DNA of 64,000 nucleotides from Sphingobacterium alkalisoli (GCF_005049105.1 NZ_SUKA01000007.1:1-64000), one strand, 5' to 3'. Shown: positions 1-8,542, counted from the stretch's first letter. Numbers and translations are program-made. The notes: generated by a model from the letters alone, not told the origin.

Positions 1-457
1 GAAAGGTGAATCGATGAGAAAGGGAATATTGAAACAGGAATAACGATAACTTTTTTATATAATTGTATGATCTTTTAAGTGGCACGGTTTGACCGAAATC
101 AATGGCACCATTACTCCGAAATACCCAATCGGGATTCATTATAGGAAGTTTTAAAGATTTTCATGTTGCAGCATAGCATAGCATAGCATCCAATAAAAGC
201 TTTAAATATTGCCAATAAGACTTAATAGTACCGGGAGCATATCACTGTAAACGCATGCGCTCAATACAATAACTATTCTTTCGCTATCCATATTGTTTAA
301 TTTATTTTTTACCGTAAATTACTTCGCGATCCCTAATTGTTCAATCTAAACATCTAATCTACATGATTTTAATTATATTAGCACGTCATTTAACGAAGTA
401 CGAATATAGGTGTTGTTTCACGAAGCTTTTCTGTATTTTGTTTCTTAAAAAAACAAT
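1..457. other. Non-coding left edge with a 5-bp microsatellite
   Basis: No convincing gene is seen. The only structure is four tandem copies of GCATA at 171-189. The stretch is AT-rich and leads into the first cassette-like unit, whose boundary repeat begins at 458. Confidence 0.5.
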
Positions 458-1265
458 GTTATAGCCAATTTTAGGGCGACCCAACAAAATGAAAGAGCCA
501 ATAGAAGTTTTAGTTTTAGAAAGACAAATAATCAAGTTTTTTGACGAAGCTGATTATAGGTTTGACACATTGGACAACATCAAAACTTACGAAAAGTTTT
601 TTATAAGTGGAGACAGAAATATGTTGACTTCACAAATTGGAATTGAAATTTTTGAAGACGACATATTAAAATCAAGTTGTTTAATTGGTTCAGAAGGTGG
701 GGGGACAGGAATAAACGGAAATACAACTTTAATTAGTTATGGTGGAATAGTAATTTGTTGCTCAAATACTGTGTTTAAATTAACAATACCAAACTTAGAT
801 TTAGAATGGAAAACAATTGCCGACACAATGACTTGTTTTGGAATTCATTATCTTGACGAAGACTATGTTGTTCACGGAGAACTCGAAATATCAAGACTTG
901 ACAAAGATGGAAAAATAATTTGGCAACAAGGTGGACGAGACATTTGGACAACAGCGGAAGCTTTTGATGATTTTGCCGTTTATGACAACTACATTTTGGC
1001 AACAGACTGGGAATACAACCGCTACAAGTATGACTTTGACGGAAATCTATTGGAAGAATATAAAGTTGAACAGAATAAAGTTGTTCAGACAGAAGAAAAC
1101 ATAAAAATAAAAAAGTGGTGGAAGTTTTGGTAAAAAAAACTGGCTATAATAATTAAGTTTAGCTTCGCTGAGCTCCCTTCGGTCGGTTTCGTTGCGTCCG
1201 CAGGGCGAACAATGAAAACGCTGTTGAACATAACCGGATACCTACGCTTATGGGGTTTTCATTTT
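458..1265 (+). mobile_element. Cassette-like unit 1 (attC-like borders)
   Basis: GTTATAGCCA at 458-467 is mirrored by TGGCTATAAT at 1141-1150, which starts 7 bases after the stop of the single enclosed gene. The downstream border runs into a hairpin-prone non-coding stretch (AATTAAGTTTAGCTTCGC..., to about 1265) that resembles the one after the gene at 2563-3186. Integron cassettes have this geometry: GTTRRRY at the 5' edge and its complement opening the attC site at the 3' edge. The cores here fit that consensus only loosely, and no integrase gene is present in the window. Confidence 0.5.
489..1133 (+). CDS. Orphan cassette protein with C-terminal WWKFW tail
   Basis: This 214-residue soluble protein has no signal peptide and no family I recognise. 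It is rich in beta-strand-like segments with glycine turns (GGGTGINGN near residues 71-79, GGRDIW near 145-150), which suggests a propeller or barrel fold, but that is inference. It ends in a lysine-rich linker followed by KKWWKFW. The same kind of tail closes the unrelated protein at 2563-3186. It is the only gene in its cassette-like unit and starts 21 bases after the left border repeat. Immunity proteins and other orphan proteins are typical cargo of such units, so an immunity or stress role is possible but unproven. Confidence 0.75.
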   Translation: MKEPIEVLVLERQIIKFFDEADYRFDTLDNIKTYEKFFISGDRNMLTSQIGIEIFEDDILKSSCLIGSEGGGTGINGNTTLISYGGIVICCSNTVFKLTIPNLDLEWKTIADTMTCFGIHYLDEDYVVHGELEISRLDKDGKIIWQQGGRDIWTTAEAFDDFAVYDNYILATDWEYNRYKYDFDGNLLEEYKVEQNKVVQTEENIKIKKWWKFW

Positions 1266-1278
1266 TAGGTTAGAAGAT

Positions 1279-1307
1279 ATACAAGCAGGTGGAGAGCCTG
1301 CTTGTAT
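1279..1307. repeat. Perfect 11-bp inverted repeat
   Basis: ATACAAGCAGG at 1279-1289 and CCTGCTTGTAT at 1297-1307 form a perfect hairpin with a 7-base loop. No T-run follows, so it is not a classical intrinsic terminator. It lies in the 450-base gap between two cassette-like units; the rest of that gap (1308-1563) is AT-rich and shows nothing else. Confidence 0.55.
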
Positions 1308-1586
1308 GTCGCTGTGAAATACGGTTCACCATAATTTCTTTTTTGGTATAAAGATCACTTTTGGAAAAATGACAATTTACTGTTTCGCTATTCATATATC
1401 ACGTAAGAAGCGATATGTTTTTTTGTTTCGTTTTACGTCAATAAAAAACAAATAAACACCAATATATCAACATATTAAATAATTAAAAAGTATAAAAAAA
1501 CGAAATTCGCCTATAGTGATGGATTTGTGAAACATTTTGTATATCAGTTTCGCAAAACTGATTGTTAGGCTTTATTTGAGAAAATT

Positions 1587-2153
1587 ATGACTATACCGAA
1601 ATCCCTATTTCATTATTACGAACTTGACAACGGCCCATTCCGGAATATTACTGAATATGGATTTGAGAAAGCCGAGATTATCCAGAAACAAATCATAGAA
1701 GGGTGGAATAGTAAAAGACCAGAGAATTATGTTGGTTTAAGATTTTCATTGGAAAAGCGAATTAGAGAGCAGTTTATCTTAAAAGGAGGAAAACCGAACA
1801 GAAATGACCCTTTTTATTTTACACTTGGTGAATGTGATTGGGCAAAATCTTGGTATATAAATCCTGGTGTTATAAAAATCCCTTTAACTGACTTTAACCC
1901 TGACCATATAAGTTTTACTTATCCTGATAGTATGGTGTCATTTCAGTTTTATGATGAACCTAAATTAAAAACATATAGAAAAAATTGTAATGGACAAATT
2001 TTTCTGTTAAGTGAAATAAGTGACTTAATAAATGAATACGGGATTCCATCAGAAGAAAAGTGTCAAATAGAAGAAAGACTTAAATACGATAAATACATTG
2101 AGGCTCAAGTGTGGGATGATGAAGTAATAAAGGAATATAAAAACAAAGCCTAA
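1587..2153 (+). CDS. Orphan cassette protein, 188 aa
   Basis: I do not recognise this soluble, charged protein. It has no signal peptide or membrane segment; visible features are an aromatic-rich centre (FYFTLGECDWAKSWYI near residues 77-92) and a charged helical C-terminus. The gene starts 17 bases after GTTAGGC, and its TAA stop is embedded in the opposing GCCTAAC core, so coding sequence and recombination core share bases as in true integron cassettes. It lacks an obvious promoter of its own, so it may depend on read-through. The immunity-like neighbours suggest accessory cargo; its function is unknown. Confidence 0.75.
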   Translation: MTIPKSLFHYYELDNGPFRNITEYGFEKAEIIQKQIIEGWNSKRPENYVGLRFSLEKRIREQFILKGGKPNRNDPFYFTLGECDWAKSWYINPGVIKIPLTDFNPDHISFTYPDSMVSFQFYDEPKLKTYRKNCNGQIFLLSEISDLINEYGIPSEEKCQIEERLKYDKYIEAQVWDDEVIKEYKNKA

Positions 2154-2279
2154 CAGCAGCTACCCAAAAGTGGCGGTTCAGTGATTAAATCAAGCTTTGT
2201 GCTCCTATCAAAGTTTGTTCTTGGTTGACGGTGAAGTGCTTCGAAATCGCCACCTTCGGGTAGCTGCAAACCGTTACCT
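2148..2279 (+). repeat. attC-like imperfect palindrome (about 130 bp)
   Basis: GCAGCTACCC at 2156-2165 pairs with GGGTAGCTGC at 2258-2267, and TGGCG at 2171-2175 pairs with CGCCA at 2248-2252. The centre carries ATCAAGCTTTGTGCTCC-type sequence. The site opens with GCCTAAC and closes near GTTACC. Size, nested paired arms and the core at the gene end match the attC class of recombination sites. A partly similar site lies at 41121-41245. Confidence 0.65.
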
Positions 2280-2306
2280 GCAATGCAACGAACACCGTAA
2301 CAAGAA

Positions 2307-2387
2307 ATGGATTTTACAATAAATATCGACAACTACAAGCAATTTGTTCGTAAGGACAAGTTCTTGGTTATTGATACAGAATTCCTC
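2307..2387 (+). pseudogene. 5' fragment of a lost cassette gene
   Basis: An ATG at 2307, shortly after the attC-like end at 2279, opens a plausible protein start (MDFTINIDNYKQFVRKDKF...). After about 27 codons the reading frame runs into repeat-type DNA: a half copy of the REP-like element at 2387-2413 and then the leader repeat at 2481-2502. The remaining open frame to 2534 is low-complexity. The likeliest explanation is a cassette whose gene was cut off by recombination within dispersed repeats. Confidence 0.35.
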
Positions 2388-2480
2388 CGCTGTCGCCGGT
2401 ATATGCAAGTCGCTAAACAAACATTCAATAACGATATCATATTATATTACAACATTTTACTATATTTACAATACCTTTAT

Positions 2481-2502
2481 ACGCAATGCGGATATAGAGA
2501 TT
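2481..2502 (+). repeat. Leader repeat, copy 1
   Basis: The core is ACGCAATGCGGATATAGAGA, followed by TTGTTTAGCGAAGGGAGTTACAG-type sequence. It runs up to the GTTAGC border of the next cassette-like unit. Near-identical cores occur at 13366, 26667, 31137 (minus), 36770 (minus) and, more diverged, 37724. Each lies upstream of a small orphan gene and is oriented with it. Confidence 0.6.
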
Positions 2503-2533
2503 GTTTAGCGAAGGGAGTTACAGTAAAAAAGTA

Positions 2534-3290
2534 GTTAGCTCTCATTTTAATACCGACACAATATGACAAACAGTTTTATAGCCATTAAGGGTAACCACTT
2601 TGACAGAGCAGGCGAAATCTTCTCGGTATTCAAATACATTGACCTCAAACAAGACAAACAATTTGACGACTGGCAGACTTTCAATGAATATTTGTTTGAC
2701 AATTATTTCGAGTTTGCAAATAACGAAGTTGTGATAAGAGGAATTTGGACAGACAATGGCTGGACAATAATTCACGACCCAGAAATGGTTGACACGGTTG
2801 AAGAAGAAGCGTTACTTCAACTGTCAAGAATTCTGGATACAGACATCGTAACATTCATAATTCAGACAACATCAAACTCGTTTGGATTTACAGTTTATAA
2901 CGACACTATAAAAAGACATTTCTTTGTATCCGACGGTGAAATTACTGACAATTTATACCAGCCATTAGAACAAGAAAATGGCTTGAATATTAATGAAAAC
3001 ATATTTTCTGACGACATTCTAAAATTGGCAGAGAAATTAGGAATTGATTTAGAAGCAAAAATCAAGCGAACATATTCCATTAAACAACTTGCTTATGGTG
3101 ACGAAATGAAAAGCGAACTCGAACATTTTAGACAACAACAAAACCAAGCAAATACCGACAAAAAACCTTGGTGGAAATTATGGTAGAAAGAAAAACGAGT
3201 GCTAATTACTAAGTTTTCGTTTTGCCCAACGGGCAAGAAATGAAAACTCTGGTAAACGGAATCGGATACCTACACTTATGTATCCGCCCC
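2534..3290 (+). mobile_element. Cassette-like unit 3
   Basis: GTTAGCTCTC at 2534-2543 is mirrored by GAGTGCTAAT at 3197-3206, with two mismatches. The single enclosed gene ends 10 bases before the second border. The downstream stretch holds AAGTTTTCG...CGAAAACT-like arms, GCCC/GGGC, and then GGATACCTACACTTATG. That last motif also occurs after unit 1 (near 1239-1255), which shows that the two sites belong to one family. Confidence 0.5.
2563..3186 (+). CDS. Orphan cassette protein with C-terminal WWKLW tail
   Basis: This is a 207-residue soluble protein of no family I can name. It is acidic, with alternating strands and helices, an NGWTIIHDPEM segment near residues 65-75, and a helical, glutamine-rich C-terminal part (ELEHFRQQQNQAN near 185-197). 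It ends KKPWWKLW. The body has no visible similarity to the protein at 489-1133, yet the terminal motif is the same. The start is the first ATG after the GTTAGC border. Function is unknown; the setting favours an immunity or accessory role. Confidence 0.75.
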   Translation: MTNSFIAIKGNHFDRAGEIFSVFKYIDLKQDKQFDDWQTFNEYLFDNYFEFANNEVVIRGIWTDNGWTIIHDPEMVDTVEEEALLQLSRILDTDIVTFIIQTTSNSFGFTVYNDTIKRHFFVSDGEITDNLYQPLEQENGLNINENIFSDDILKLAEKLGIDLEAKIKRTYSIKQLAYGDEMKSELEHFRQQQNQANTDKKPWWKLW

Positions 3291-3337
3291 ACCAAGTACA
3301 TCTTGTTTAGCGCGTATAGATCAATTAGTTTTGCTGC

Positions 3338-3501
3338 ATGAGCAGACAGGAAAAAAGAGAACAGTTGTGTCGATGATAGCAGACTGGCAGCAGAGCGGCA
3401 TGAGCAACAAGCGGTACTGCGATAAAAACGGGATCAATGAGGCGACGTTTTATTACTGGTTTCCGCGGAGGAGGGAAAAAGATGCAACCAATTTGAAATA
3501 G
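3338..3501 (+). pseudogene. IS66-type accessory TnpA remnant, frameshifted
   Basis: An ATG at 3338 opens MSRQEKREQLC and hits a stop after about 12 codons. The next frame, from 3373, reads MIADWQQSGMSNKRYCDKNG and then INEATFYYWFPRRRE to a TAG at 3499. The pattern of I..WQ.SG.S...YC...GI...TFYYW is the helix-turn-helix of the TnpA accessory protein of IS66-family elements. Neither TnpB nor the transposase follows; the fragment stops 6 bases before the convergent STAND gene. It marks an old insertion or deletion at the edge of the defence island. Confidence 0.7.
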
Positions 3502-3507
3502 ACTACT

Positions 3508-5691
3508 TCAAATTATTTCTTTAGAGTCTTCAAAATCGCTAAATCTTTGAAGATCTGGGTTAGATTGAAACCCCCACTCCATAACGATTTCTTTAAATTC
3601 GTAAACTCTTGCGTGCGGTTTATCTGTTATACCCACAGTATAACTTTGGTCTTTCAAATCTTCAAGAGAATCAGATATATATTCATTTAAGATCTCGTCA
3701 AAATATACTTCCCATTGGTGGCTACCGCTCAACGCGAATAACTCCATGATGGAAAATCCATATACTTCTTCCATTTCATCTCGAGTTTCCAATATCTTTT
3801 CAAAATCATACAGAAAAACTATGATGGGAGAATAAAGAGAAACTCCTATATTCTCAATAGATTTATCTGGCAGAGTTCGCCGCGAAAGACTCAGCCTCAG
3901 AGTTTCTACGGAATCAAATTCACAAAAAAGGTCAAGCCAATTTTTGATTTTCGATAAACAATTATAGACTATAGAGCTCGTTACAGCTAAGTCTGTATAC
4001 GAAATCATTACCATTGCTATTCGCAAATGATCTGAATCATCCTCTAGTAAGAAACCATTGCAATCATCTACGAATCTTTCAAGTAGCCTTGTCGGTACTT
4101 CTAGGTTTTCGACAGTTTTGGGTAATGGGAATAACCTCTTTGTCAGCTGAAGTGTGTAAACGACAGACTCTGCAATACTCAAAACTTCATCGGGATTTAA
4201 GCGCACGAAACGTAGAAGAAAATCTACTAAAGACGGATTAATAAATTTCAAAGAGTTGTTATCCTCAAAATATTCGAAAGCTATAAAGCCCCCCACCAAC
4301 TTATTAAAAGAGAGTTCAAAAGCATTAAGCGGACGCGGAAAATTGTTATAGCAAATCTCATAATTAATCCTTGAGTTAAATGCTTTTTCCAATTTATTTC
4401 TAGAAACGGAATCTCCGAAGCTTAACATCGTATTAAGTAAGAGCCGATCTGCCTGATCGATCTGGTTTACATATGCATGTCGCCAAATCTCGTCGGGGGT
4501 ATCAAAATTATCATATATATATTTTTCAAACTCTTCCGCTGATTTAGATACTACATAGTCGGCACTGGTAATAAACTCAATTGAACGAGGGTAGAAGTTC
4601 TTGTGGTTAGTAATAAAAGTTTTAACACTATATTTATTCAATACTTCTTTATACTCTTTATCCAACTCGCTTTCTTCGATATGATTACTTAACATACTTT
4701 GCTTAAGCGAGTTGCTATATTCCTTCAGATGTAATGTACACTGCTTTGCCAAAAGATTCAGACGTTTCAGTTTCTCAGACCCTTCAACAGCGTCATTCAA
4801 TATAAAAGTTCGAGTAGTCAAAATCAAAAGTTTATTACTTCTAGCACGTATTCGCTGTAATGTTTGGATAAAATGCTTTTCCGAGGCCTTTGCTTTTTCA
4901 ATCTCCACTGCATTATGTCCCAAAAAATCATCATAATAAAACACCTGTTTCGAATCATCGTTTCTAATTGTCTTCGATAAATCCGTTATATCGAGCAGAT
5001 AATTGAGTTCGTAATCGTCCCCTATTAATTCATATAGAAGAAGTTCAGCGAGAGAGGTTTTGCCACATCCTGGCTCTCCAGTAATGATCACAAACTTTTC
5101 CTCCCTAATTTTTTTTCTAGCTATTCTATACAATTCGGTTTCAACATATAATCTAATCTTACGCTTCAAGTTCGATTCTAAAAATTCCTGCGATCGACCA
5201 TAAAACTCATATTGAATTATTTTTTTTAGAACATCAGTGCTAGAGAACCAAAGCTTATAATGTCTTTGCAAAACTTCAGGATATTCGTCTATCAAGCGAT
5301 TTAAGTCTTTTAAACCGTAAATATCTGTCAAATCCAATATATATGGCGCAAACAGCTCTTTAATTTTCTTTATGTTATCGACGCTCAGATCAACGGAGGT
5401 TGCTAAAAGATAGCGAGTCGGTCTCAATTTACGAACCTTTTCCACTTCCTCCCTCTCAAGGTTGCTTAACAATGATTGAGCACCACTACGAAAATAATGT
5501 TTTACTTGTCCAACACAGTGATATTCTCTATTCGAATTGCTGCTAAGAATATCAATCCCTTTGTCTTTACCTTCTCTAAAGGTCCTAAACACCTGCTTGG
5601 AATTATATTTTTTTTCAGAGGCATTTAAAAGATCACAAAATAAATCTTCTAAATCGGTACTGTTTAAAGTGGCAAAATCGTAGTAACTCAT
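3508..5691 (-). CDS. Restriction-endonuclease-like / nSTAND NTPase fusion, candidate defence protein
   Basis: This 727-residue protein has two recognisable parts. Residues 1-150 look like an Mrr-type PD-(D/E)XK nuclease: LEDLFCDLLNA at 14-24, then GKDKGIDIL at 41-49 and GQVKHYF at 61-67, giving the catalytic pair D47 and Q62-x-K64. Residues 160-400 form a STAND-class NTPase with Walker A GEPGCGKTS at 205-213 and Walker B FYYDDFLG at 251-258. The rest is helical and probably senses a ligand. Nuclease-STAND fusions of this shape are known antiphage effectors that become active on sensing a phage product; that role is inferred here. It is a single gene read from right to left, with an IS66 scar just beyond its stop. 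Confidence 0.8.
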   Translation of the reverse strand: MSYYDFATLNSTDLEDLFCDLLNASEKKYNSKQVFRTFREGKDKGIDILSSNSNREYHCVGQVKHYFRSGAQSLLSNLEREEVEKVRKLRPTRYLLATSVDLSVDNIKKIKELFAPYILDLTDIYGLKDLNRLIDEYPEVLQRHYKLWFSSTDVLKKIIQYEFYGRSQEFLESNLKRKIRLYVETELYRIARKKIREEKFVIITGEPGCGKTSLAELLLYELIGDDYELNYLLDITDLSKTIRNDDSKQVFYYDDFLGHNAVEIEKAKASEKHFIQTLQRIRARSNKLLILTTRTFILNDAVEGSEKLKRLNLLAKQCTLHLKEYSNSLKQSMLSNHIEESELDKEYKEVLNKYSVKTFITNHKNFYPRSIEFITSADYVVSKSAEEFEKYIYDNFDTPDEIWRHAYVNQIDQADRLLLNTMLSFGDSVSRNKLEKAFNSRINYEICYNNFPRPLNAFELSFNKLVGGFIAFEYFEDNNSLKFINPSLVDFLLRFVRLNPDEVLSIAESVVYTLQLTKRLFPLPKTVENLEVPTRLLERFVDDCNGFLLEDDSDHLRIAMVMISYTDLAVTSSIVYNCLSKIKNWLDLFCEFDSVETLRLSLSRRTLPDKSIENIGVSLYSPIIVFLYDFEKILETRDEMEEVYGFSIMELFALSGSHQWEVYFDEILNEYISDSLEDLKDQSYTVGITDKPHARVYEFKEIVMEWGFQSNPDLQRFSDFEDSKEII

Positions 5692-6174
5692 TTTAACTGA
5701 TAGTTAGCTGGCTGGTTAAAAAACCTATTGCATAAAGTTCGAAAAAAATAAACCAGTTCTAACATTTTTGATTAAAATAAATTAGTGGGATCGTACTCTA
5801 ATAGGATACCTTTTGATGCTACAAGAACGTTTGCCATTCAGCACTAGATTTTATTTTTGCGGGACATTTGGTATCTCGGTAGTATTTACCAAGGAATTTT
5901 AAGGTATTGCTGAAGATGAGTAACAGTTCAGATTTAAATGTAACAGAAGATTTAGGCGTGAAAGTATAATTTGTCCAAATTTAAGTATACATAAGAAAAA
6001 GTCATTATTGTCTCTTATTGAAATAATAGTGGAAAACTTCGAACAAAAACGGATGCAATCGCTATGATATTCGCGATTTTGTCTATATTGTATTATTAAT
6101 ATAAGTCAAGCTTGGTCATATTTTTTATATTGGCTTACCTGACATTAGTATTAAAGCACCAAAAAATGTAAGGA
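5692..6174. other. Non-coding gap upstream of divergent STAND and HNH genes
   Basis: This AT-rich, 483-base stretch lies between the starts of two divergently transcribed genes and must contain both promoters. I could not pick out a convincing TAnnTTTG box at a good distance from either start, and I see no repeat. Confidence 0.4.
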
Positions 6175-6909
6175 ATGGCAATATCCGACAAAACAAGAAA
6201 ATTTTTATGGGCTAAATCAGGAAACAGATGTGCAATCTGTAAAGCTGAACTAATAACAAGCACTGTATCTTTCGATGAATTTAATCTTGGAGAAGAATGT
6301 CATATAATTAGTTCAAAACCAACTGGACCCCGCCATATTCCTAGCCTTGAAGAATATGACAATTATGAAAATTTGTTGTTATTATGTAAAAACCATCATA
6401 AAGAAATAGATGAATTGACGGATACTTACACCGAAGAACTTTTAAGGTATATTAAAACTAATCACGAAAACTGGGTAAAAAACACCATAAAAGACGCAAT
6501 AGACAAGGAACAAAAAGATGAAGAGCCAAAGTTTTTATCTAGAATAACTTCTGGAAAAGACCTATTTAACATTATAAATGAAGTTTACGGATATAGAACC
6601 GACTATGATGACATAAAAAGCGAAGAAGAAATGAACTTTATTGGGGGTTTTATTCAAGCTTTAATTGATTATGGTGATATAAGTGGAATGATTGAAGCAC
6701 ATGACAAAGTCAGAATTGGGTATGAGCTACAAAAATTAATTGATGAAATCGAAAATAAGGGGTACTATATATTTGGAGAAAGAGGATTAGAACCTATGTT
6801 TTCTCATCAACCAAAAAGTGATAAATGGACTGTTGCAACTATAATTATTAAGAGGAAAGAAAACCCAGAAATTATTAAAATAGATCTCGAAAATTTAGCC
6901 AACGAATAA
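6175..6909 (+). CDS. HNH endonuclease domain protein
   Basis: The N-terminal 80 residues are an HNH nuclease with zinc knuckles. C19-x2-C22 is the first pair, E41-C42-H43 holds the catalytic histidine, the asparagine of YENLLLLC is near 66, and C71-x2-H74-H75 forms the second metal group. The remaining 160 residues carry no motif I know and probably recognise the target or a trigger; they end in a strand-rich segment (KWTVATIIIKRK near 217-228). At 244 residues it is longer than bare HNH proteins. It stands alone between a STAND nuclease and the IetAS-like pair, which favours a defence role, but nothing in the sequence identifies the substrate. Confidence 0.8.
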   Translation: MAISDKTRKFLWAKSGNRCAICKAELITSTVSFDEFNLGEECHIISSKPTGPRHIPSLEEYDNYENLLLLCKNHHKEIDELTDTYTEELLRYIKTNHENWVKNTIKDAIDKEQKDEEPKFLSRITSGKDLFNIINEVYGYRTDYDDIKSEEEMNFIGGFIQALIDYGDISGMIEAHDKVRIGYELQKLIDEIENKGYYIFGERGLEPMFSHQPKSDKWTVATIIIKRKENPEIIKIDLENLANE

Positions 6910-7209
6910 CGTGATTTTGGTCATTGTTACAAAAGATGCACCTGACACAAAAGGATGGCGCAAAAAACTACGGAGATGGTAAAGGTTATATTAGGTAGCT
7001 TAACTATTAGAAATCACAATTATTTTACTAGGTATCGAAATAATTCCGAATAAATATATAAATTTGTATATGGCTTTAAGCGGAAGCCTGCCATTCGTCT
7101 TAGCGCAGTTGTATCAGCACCGCTTTTAAATAATTTATTTAACCCTTTTTCTCGTTTCGGGAAGCGGTAGGCGAATGACGTTTTTTCTGGCGAGATTTAG
7201 GAGTTTCAA

Positions 7210-8382
7210 ATGAATAAAAAACCTACACGGCCTACAGCCGAATTTCTTAAAAGAAAAGCTAAAGAAAACCGTAAGACTAGCGGATTAACCCACACAATGG
7301 CTCTAGACATGATTGCCTTAGAATATGGTTACAAGAATTGGATGCACTATATTAAAGAAATAAAACAAGTGCAAATTCGGCTTAAACAAAATCTTCCTAA
7401 ACGACCTGCATCACCGACCCCTGATGAAATCGCTATCCACGATGTTATATATGGCAGAGTACTTGGGCAGCGTCCCAACAGGAATATGTCTACCAGACGG
7501 CACAAGAAAATTGGCAAGATACTCGCCGAGCTACTTGAAGAAACAACCTACCACAAAAGAGCGCATAAGATTCTATTTCAAATTAGGGTCGATTTGGATA
7601 GCTGGCTTGGTGAAGAGTATGGTCCATCTGTCATGGGTAATGCGGAATTTAACAGCATTTATTATGGAAGCCACACAGAATTCGTGGATGACATACCATC
7701 AGCAAGGAGACAAGCGCAGCTTCGTACGTTATTGCGGCAGGCAAAAAAGATTCTTTTGAGTGCATATCATGATTGTAAATCTCTAGAAAAATTGCTAGGC
7801 CAATTCGACAATGCATTGGATAAACTCGAAAGCTGGCCAAAAAGCATACGAGTAAAGGGTGCACCAAAACGACAACTTCGTAGCGGTACTTTTGTACAAC
7901 TTAAACAGACCAAAGAACTTCTTTTAGTATTCAATCATGATATGCGGAGTGATGTTGTGGTTGGCTTTAATGATGCTGGTACCTTTGAAGCTGGTCGTCA
8001 TGAAGTTTCTGTATTACGCTCGCAACCCAATCTATCAAAGTACAGACCGTTACGCCTTTATCTCCCTTATGGTAAGTGCACGCTTGATGATGGAACAGAG
8101 GTTCTTTTCAACAGAGATTACTGTCCTCTATGGAGCCGCTCGCTGTCAGGGACCGTGAAAGAAGTAGACCTGCTGTCTGACCTAGATTTCAATGGAGCGG
8201 AACATTTTTTCTTTGAACGTGATGCGCCATACACTAAGAATGGCAATGTGAACCACGAAAAATGCTTAGAGATCCTACGCGAGTGGGGGGTTGCTGATCG
8301 TCAGCATAAAATTTTAGATCATTTTCAGGAAGCTGTTCGTCGAGGAAGAGTTGGGGACATTATGCCCAAACCATTCTCCTAA
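7210..8382 (+). CDS. Hypothetical protein with N-terminal LKRKAK...GYKNW motif (DUF5623-like?)
   Basis: The first 45 residues (FLKRKAKENRKTSG, then THTMALDMIALEYGYKNW) match a short helical motif found at the start of several plasmid- and island-borne proteins, including DUF5623 members. I suggest that family only tentatively. The remaining 345 residues are basic, with no signal peptide or membrane segment; a middle part (VKGAPKRQLRSGTFVQLKQTKELLLVF) looks like a beta-barrel core. A related N-terminal motif occurs in the protein at 12293-13078 on the other side of the ATPase/protease pair. The 300-base gap upstream holds only a weak imperfect hairpin (GCCATTCGTC near 7089 with GGCGAATGACG near 7171). 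Confidence 0.65.
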   Translation: MNKKPTRPTAEFLKRKAKENRKTSGLTHTMALDMIALEYGYKNWMHYIKEIKQVQIRLKQNLPKRPASPTPDEIAIHDVIYGRVLGQRPNRNMSTRRHKKIGKILAELLEETTYHKRAHKILFQIRVDLDSWLGEEYGPSVMGNAEFNSIYYGSHTEFVDDIPSARRQAQLRTLLRQAKKILLSAYHDCKSLEKLLGQFDNALDKLESWPKSIRVKGAPKRQLRSGTFVQLKQTKELLLVFNHDMRSDVVVGFNDAGTFEAGRHEVSVLRSQPNLSKYRPLRLYLPYGKCTLDDGTEVLFNRDYCPLWSRSLSGTVKEVDLLSDLDFNGAEHFFFERDAPYTKNGNVNHEKCLEILREWGVADRQHKILDHFQEAVRRGRVGDIMPKPFS

Positions 8383-8542
8383 AGTTCTTAACTAATGCTA
8401 ATTGACAGGACACGTTACTTTTTGTAGCATACTCTGCCTAATAAATGAAAATTAAAGTCAAAATCTCTGCTTCCACAATATAAAAAATTACTGAATGCTA
8501 TCAATTCATTCTGAAATTTGCTATCTTTATGTAAGTAAACCT

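Larger units (their letters stand above)
1564..2279 (+). mobile_element. Cassette-like unit 2 with canonical GTTAGGC/GCCTAAC borders
   Basis: GTTAGGC at 1564-1570 fits the integron core consensus GTTRRRY. Its exact complement GCCTAAC sits at 2148-2154 and fits RYYYAAC. The stop codon of the enclosed gene is the TAA inside that second core. A long imperfect palindrome follows and ends near GTTACC at 2273-2278. One gene plus one attC-like site with matched cores is the definition of a gene cassette. What is missing is any integrase and an exact GTTRRRY at the far end. Confidence 0.65.

Noticed and set aside
171..189. GCATA repeats as a CRISPR-like or regulatory array
   Set aside because: Only four units of five bases with no spacers; a simple microsatellite. 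No CRISPR array was found anywhere in the window.
1273..1307. Hairpin as a transcription terminator
   Set aside because: No T-run follows and it is 140 bases behind the nearest gene; reported only as an inverted repeat.
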